Shown: positions 7,198 to 8,520 of the stretch, piece after piece
Layout of the letters: each line of letters starts with the position of its first letter
Position numbering within the stretch: the stretch's first letter is position 1
Assembly: GCA_964639275.1 (NCBI GenBank)
Contig: CAZXCQ010000271.1
Coordinates: 1 to 8,520, forward strand
Direction of reading: 5' to 3'
DNA: 8,520 bases
Source of the DNA: CAZXCQ01 sp964639275
GTDB taxonomy: Bacteria > Desulfobacterota > DSM-4660 > Desulfatiglandales > Desulfatiglandaceae
Program-made: the position numbers and the translations under genes
Notes under the pieces: model-generated
Told to the model about the DNA's origin: nothing
Databases searched by the model: none
The model's input: only the letters and a program-made list of their open reading frames with translations

Positions 7198-7247
7198 GAG
7201 AAATCGCCTGCCACATGGGACAGAATTGAATATGGAGTATGACTATC

Positions 7248-8300
7248 ATGAAATTGTACAGTCTTGGGAAGGTCCCCTGGGAGGAATCGCAACTCATCTA
7301 TCATGCACTGGCATCCCTGGGACGTGAGGCCCTCTGTTTGGTCTCACCGGCCGAACCGTACGTCTGTATCGGCTTTCATCAGGACGTAGAGCTGGAGGTA
7401 GACCTTGATTTCTGTAAGACAAACCGGATACCTGTCTTCAGGCGCGAGGTGGGGGGAGGAGCGGTTTATCTGGATGGAGATCAGCTCTTTTTTCAACTGA
7501 TTTTGCACAAAGACAATCCCCTTGTGCCAAAGCGCAAGGAGACCTTTTACCGGAGATTCCTTGAGCCTCCGATCAACGTCTATGACAAGATCGGTATTGC
7601 GGCAGAGTACAAACCGATAAACGACATCATCTCCGGGACACGAAAGATCTCCGGAACCGGGGCCGCTGAGATCGGCGAATGCGTCGTGTTTGTGGGCAAT
7701 CTGATCGTGGATTTTGACTACGATATGATGTCCAGGATCCTGAGGGTGCCGGATGAGAAATTCCGTGACAAGGTACACAAGACATTGGTTGATAATCTCT
7801 CCACTATCCGGCGAGAGCTGGGAGAAGAGGAAGCGGGCCGTTGGGATGAGGCGAGTCTAAATGAGCTCATGGTTGCAGAGTTTCAAAAACTCCTGGGCCC
7901 CCTGGAACCTGGCCAGAGAGATGCGGAGCTTCAAGCCCGGCTGAGGGAACTGGGAAGACGCATGCTGACAGACGAATGGCTCTATCAGAGGGGAGGGAAA
8001 CGCATCTTTGGGCGTGATGTCAAGATCCGTTCGGGAATCAACGTGGTTCACAGGATGTACAAGGCCCCTGGTGGGCTATTGCGGGCCGACTTTGAAGTGA
8101 ACGAGGGGCGGTTTGGCAGGGTTCACCTTTCGGGTGACTTTTTCTGTTTTCCGGAACAAGGTATCGGCTGGCTGGAATCACGGCTCGAGAACAGCGCAAC
8201 AAAGGATACCCCTAAACTGCTGGAATCCTTTTATTCTGAGTCTCAGGTTGAGACCCCTGGAATCGGGATAGACGACTGGATCAAGGTCCTGGAGGTCTGA
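7248..8300 (+). CDS. Lipoate-protein ligase A-like protein, two-domain
   Basis: A 350-residue cytosolic protein of the biotin/lipoate ligase family. Such enzymes activate lipoate with ATP and attach it to a lysine of lipoyl domains (2-oxoacid dehydrogenases, GcvH). The binding-loop motif RREVGGGAVY (65-74) and catalytic-lysine motif GTRKISG (130-136, K133) are both present. The stretch that follows reads VFVGNLIVD, where Escherichia coli LplA has HHGTLLLN, so specificity may differ. Residues about 255-345 (ADFEVNEGRFG, HLSGDFFCF, LESRLEN) resemble the accessory C-terminal LplA domain, making it a single-chain two-domain type. The ATG at 7248 is preferred over the in-frame ATG at 7239 because GGAG (7234-7237) is 10 nt upstream of the former and only 1 nt from the latter. 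No neighbour in the window encodes a lipoylated protein. Octanoyl transfer or a specialised lipoate-binding-protein ligase are alternatives. Confidence 0.8.
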   Translation: MKLYSLGKVPWEESQLIYHALASLGREALCLVSPAEPYVCIGFHQDVELEVDLDFCKTNRIPVFRREVGGGAVYLDGDQLFFQLILHKDNPLVPKRKETFYRRFLEPPINVYDKIGIAAEYKPINDIISGTRKISGTGAAEIGECVVFVGNLIVDFDYDMMSRILRVPDEKFRDKVHKTLVDNLSTIRRELGEEEAGRWDEASLNELMVAEFQKLLGPLEPGQRDAELQARLRELGRRMLTDEWLYQRGGKRIFGRDVKIRSGINVVHRMYKAPGGLLRADFEVNEGRFGRVHLSGDFFCFPEQGIGWLESRLENSATKDTPKLLESFYSESQVETPGIGIDDWIKVLEV

Positions 8301-8382
8301 GCCCACGCCTGTGGCCGCAACACCGGTCTCCCATCAGAACCCATGCAATCCTTGACTAATTAGTGGCTGACCGAAAACTGCA

Positions 8383-8460
8383 GAATATCGAACAAGGAAT
8401 ATCGAATGTCGAAGTGATCCCTTGGTTATTCTGCGGTTCCTTGTTCAGTATTCGATATTC
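8383..8460. repeat. Compound direct/inverted intergenic repeat
   Basis: GAATATCGAA occurs at 8383-8392 and again at 8397-8406, and its reverse complement TTCGATATTC is at 8451-8460. Between them, GAACAAGGAA (8390-8399) is matched by TTCCTTGTTC (8437-8446), and GCAGAATA (8380-8387) by TATTCTGC (8427-8434). Together they can fold into a long imperfect hairpin. The pattern resembles dispersed intergenic repeats I recall from deltaproteobacterial genomes. There is no gene from 8301 to the window end, and the last 60 bp hold nothing I recognise. Confidence 0.6.
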
Positions 8461-8520
8461 ATATTAGTGTAACCATTCACGGGTTCAAAGGTTTCCCGAT
8501 TTACCTCCCTGGCAAAGAGG

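Larger units (their letters stand above)
6697..7247. other. Non-coding divergent region, dyad-rich
   Basis: About 550 bp between the TPR gene (leftward) and the lipoate-ligase-like gene (rightward), with no convincing protein gene of normal size. It should hold the promoters of both genes, but I see no strong -35/-10 pair: a TTGTGG (7053) and a TATGCT (7079) are too far apart at 20 bp. It contains the inverted repeats listed separately, plus an AGGGGC/GCCCCT pair at 6975-6994 and a further AGGGGCC at 7041-7047. Confidence 0.6.

Noticed and set aside
8383..8460. CRISPR array
   Set aside because: Only two direct copies of a 10-bp unit 14 bp apart plus an inverted copy; no regular spacers and no cas genes.

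Overview
The window reads as chromosomal DNA of a Gram-negative, diderm bacterium. The substrate-binding protein has a cleavable Sec signal peptide with no lipobox cysteine, which implies a periplasm. The gene repertoire and the style of the intergenic repeats (a 'CCCGCGAAGGCGGG'-type palindrome and a 'GAATATCGAA'-type repeat) remind me of anaerobic Desulfobacterota/deltaproteobacteria. That assignment is recalled pattern, not a search result.

Positions 1-5594 hold one plus-strand gene set: a cyclase-family (PF04199-type) metal-dependent hydrolase, then a complete branched-chain-amino-acid-type (HAAT/Liv) ABC importer in the order livG, livF, livK, livH, livM. livG and livF overlap by 14 bp, livH and livM are 2 bp apart, and the binding-protein gene sits mid-cluster behind a 111-bp gap and a near-perfect ribosome binding site. 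The simplest reading is an uptake-plus-hydrolysis module: the periplasmic protein captures a small carboxylate, amide or cyclic compound, the importer brings it in, and the hydrolase opens or deformylates it. The substrate is not visible from sequence.

Positions 5671-6696 hold a convergent minus-strand gene for a protein made of about nine consecutive TPR units with no catalytic domain. An extended reading frame upstream of its likely start runs through a palindromic intergenic repeat and is probably not coding.

Positions 6697-7247 are a non-coding divergent region of about 550 bp, rich in dyads: an 8-bp-arm GC-rich palindrome, a 9-bp-arm AT-rich one, an 11-bp-arm perfect one, and an AACCCC/GGGGTT pair overlapping the Shine-Dalgarno of an 8-codon mini-ORF. 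Positions 7248-8300 encode a two-domain lipoate-protein-ligase-like protein with the catalytic lysine retained. From 8301 to the end I see no gene; this stretch carries a compound direct/inverted repeat at 8383-8460.

I found no rRNA, tRNA, CRISPR array, transposase or clear intrinsic terminator. There is no obvious undescribed system. The points most worth checking are the unknown substrate of the hydrolase-importer module, the diverged lipoate ligase and the dyad-rich intergenic segment.
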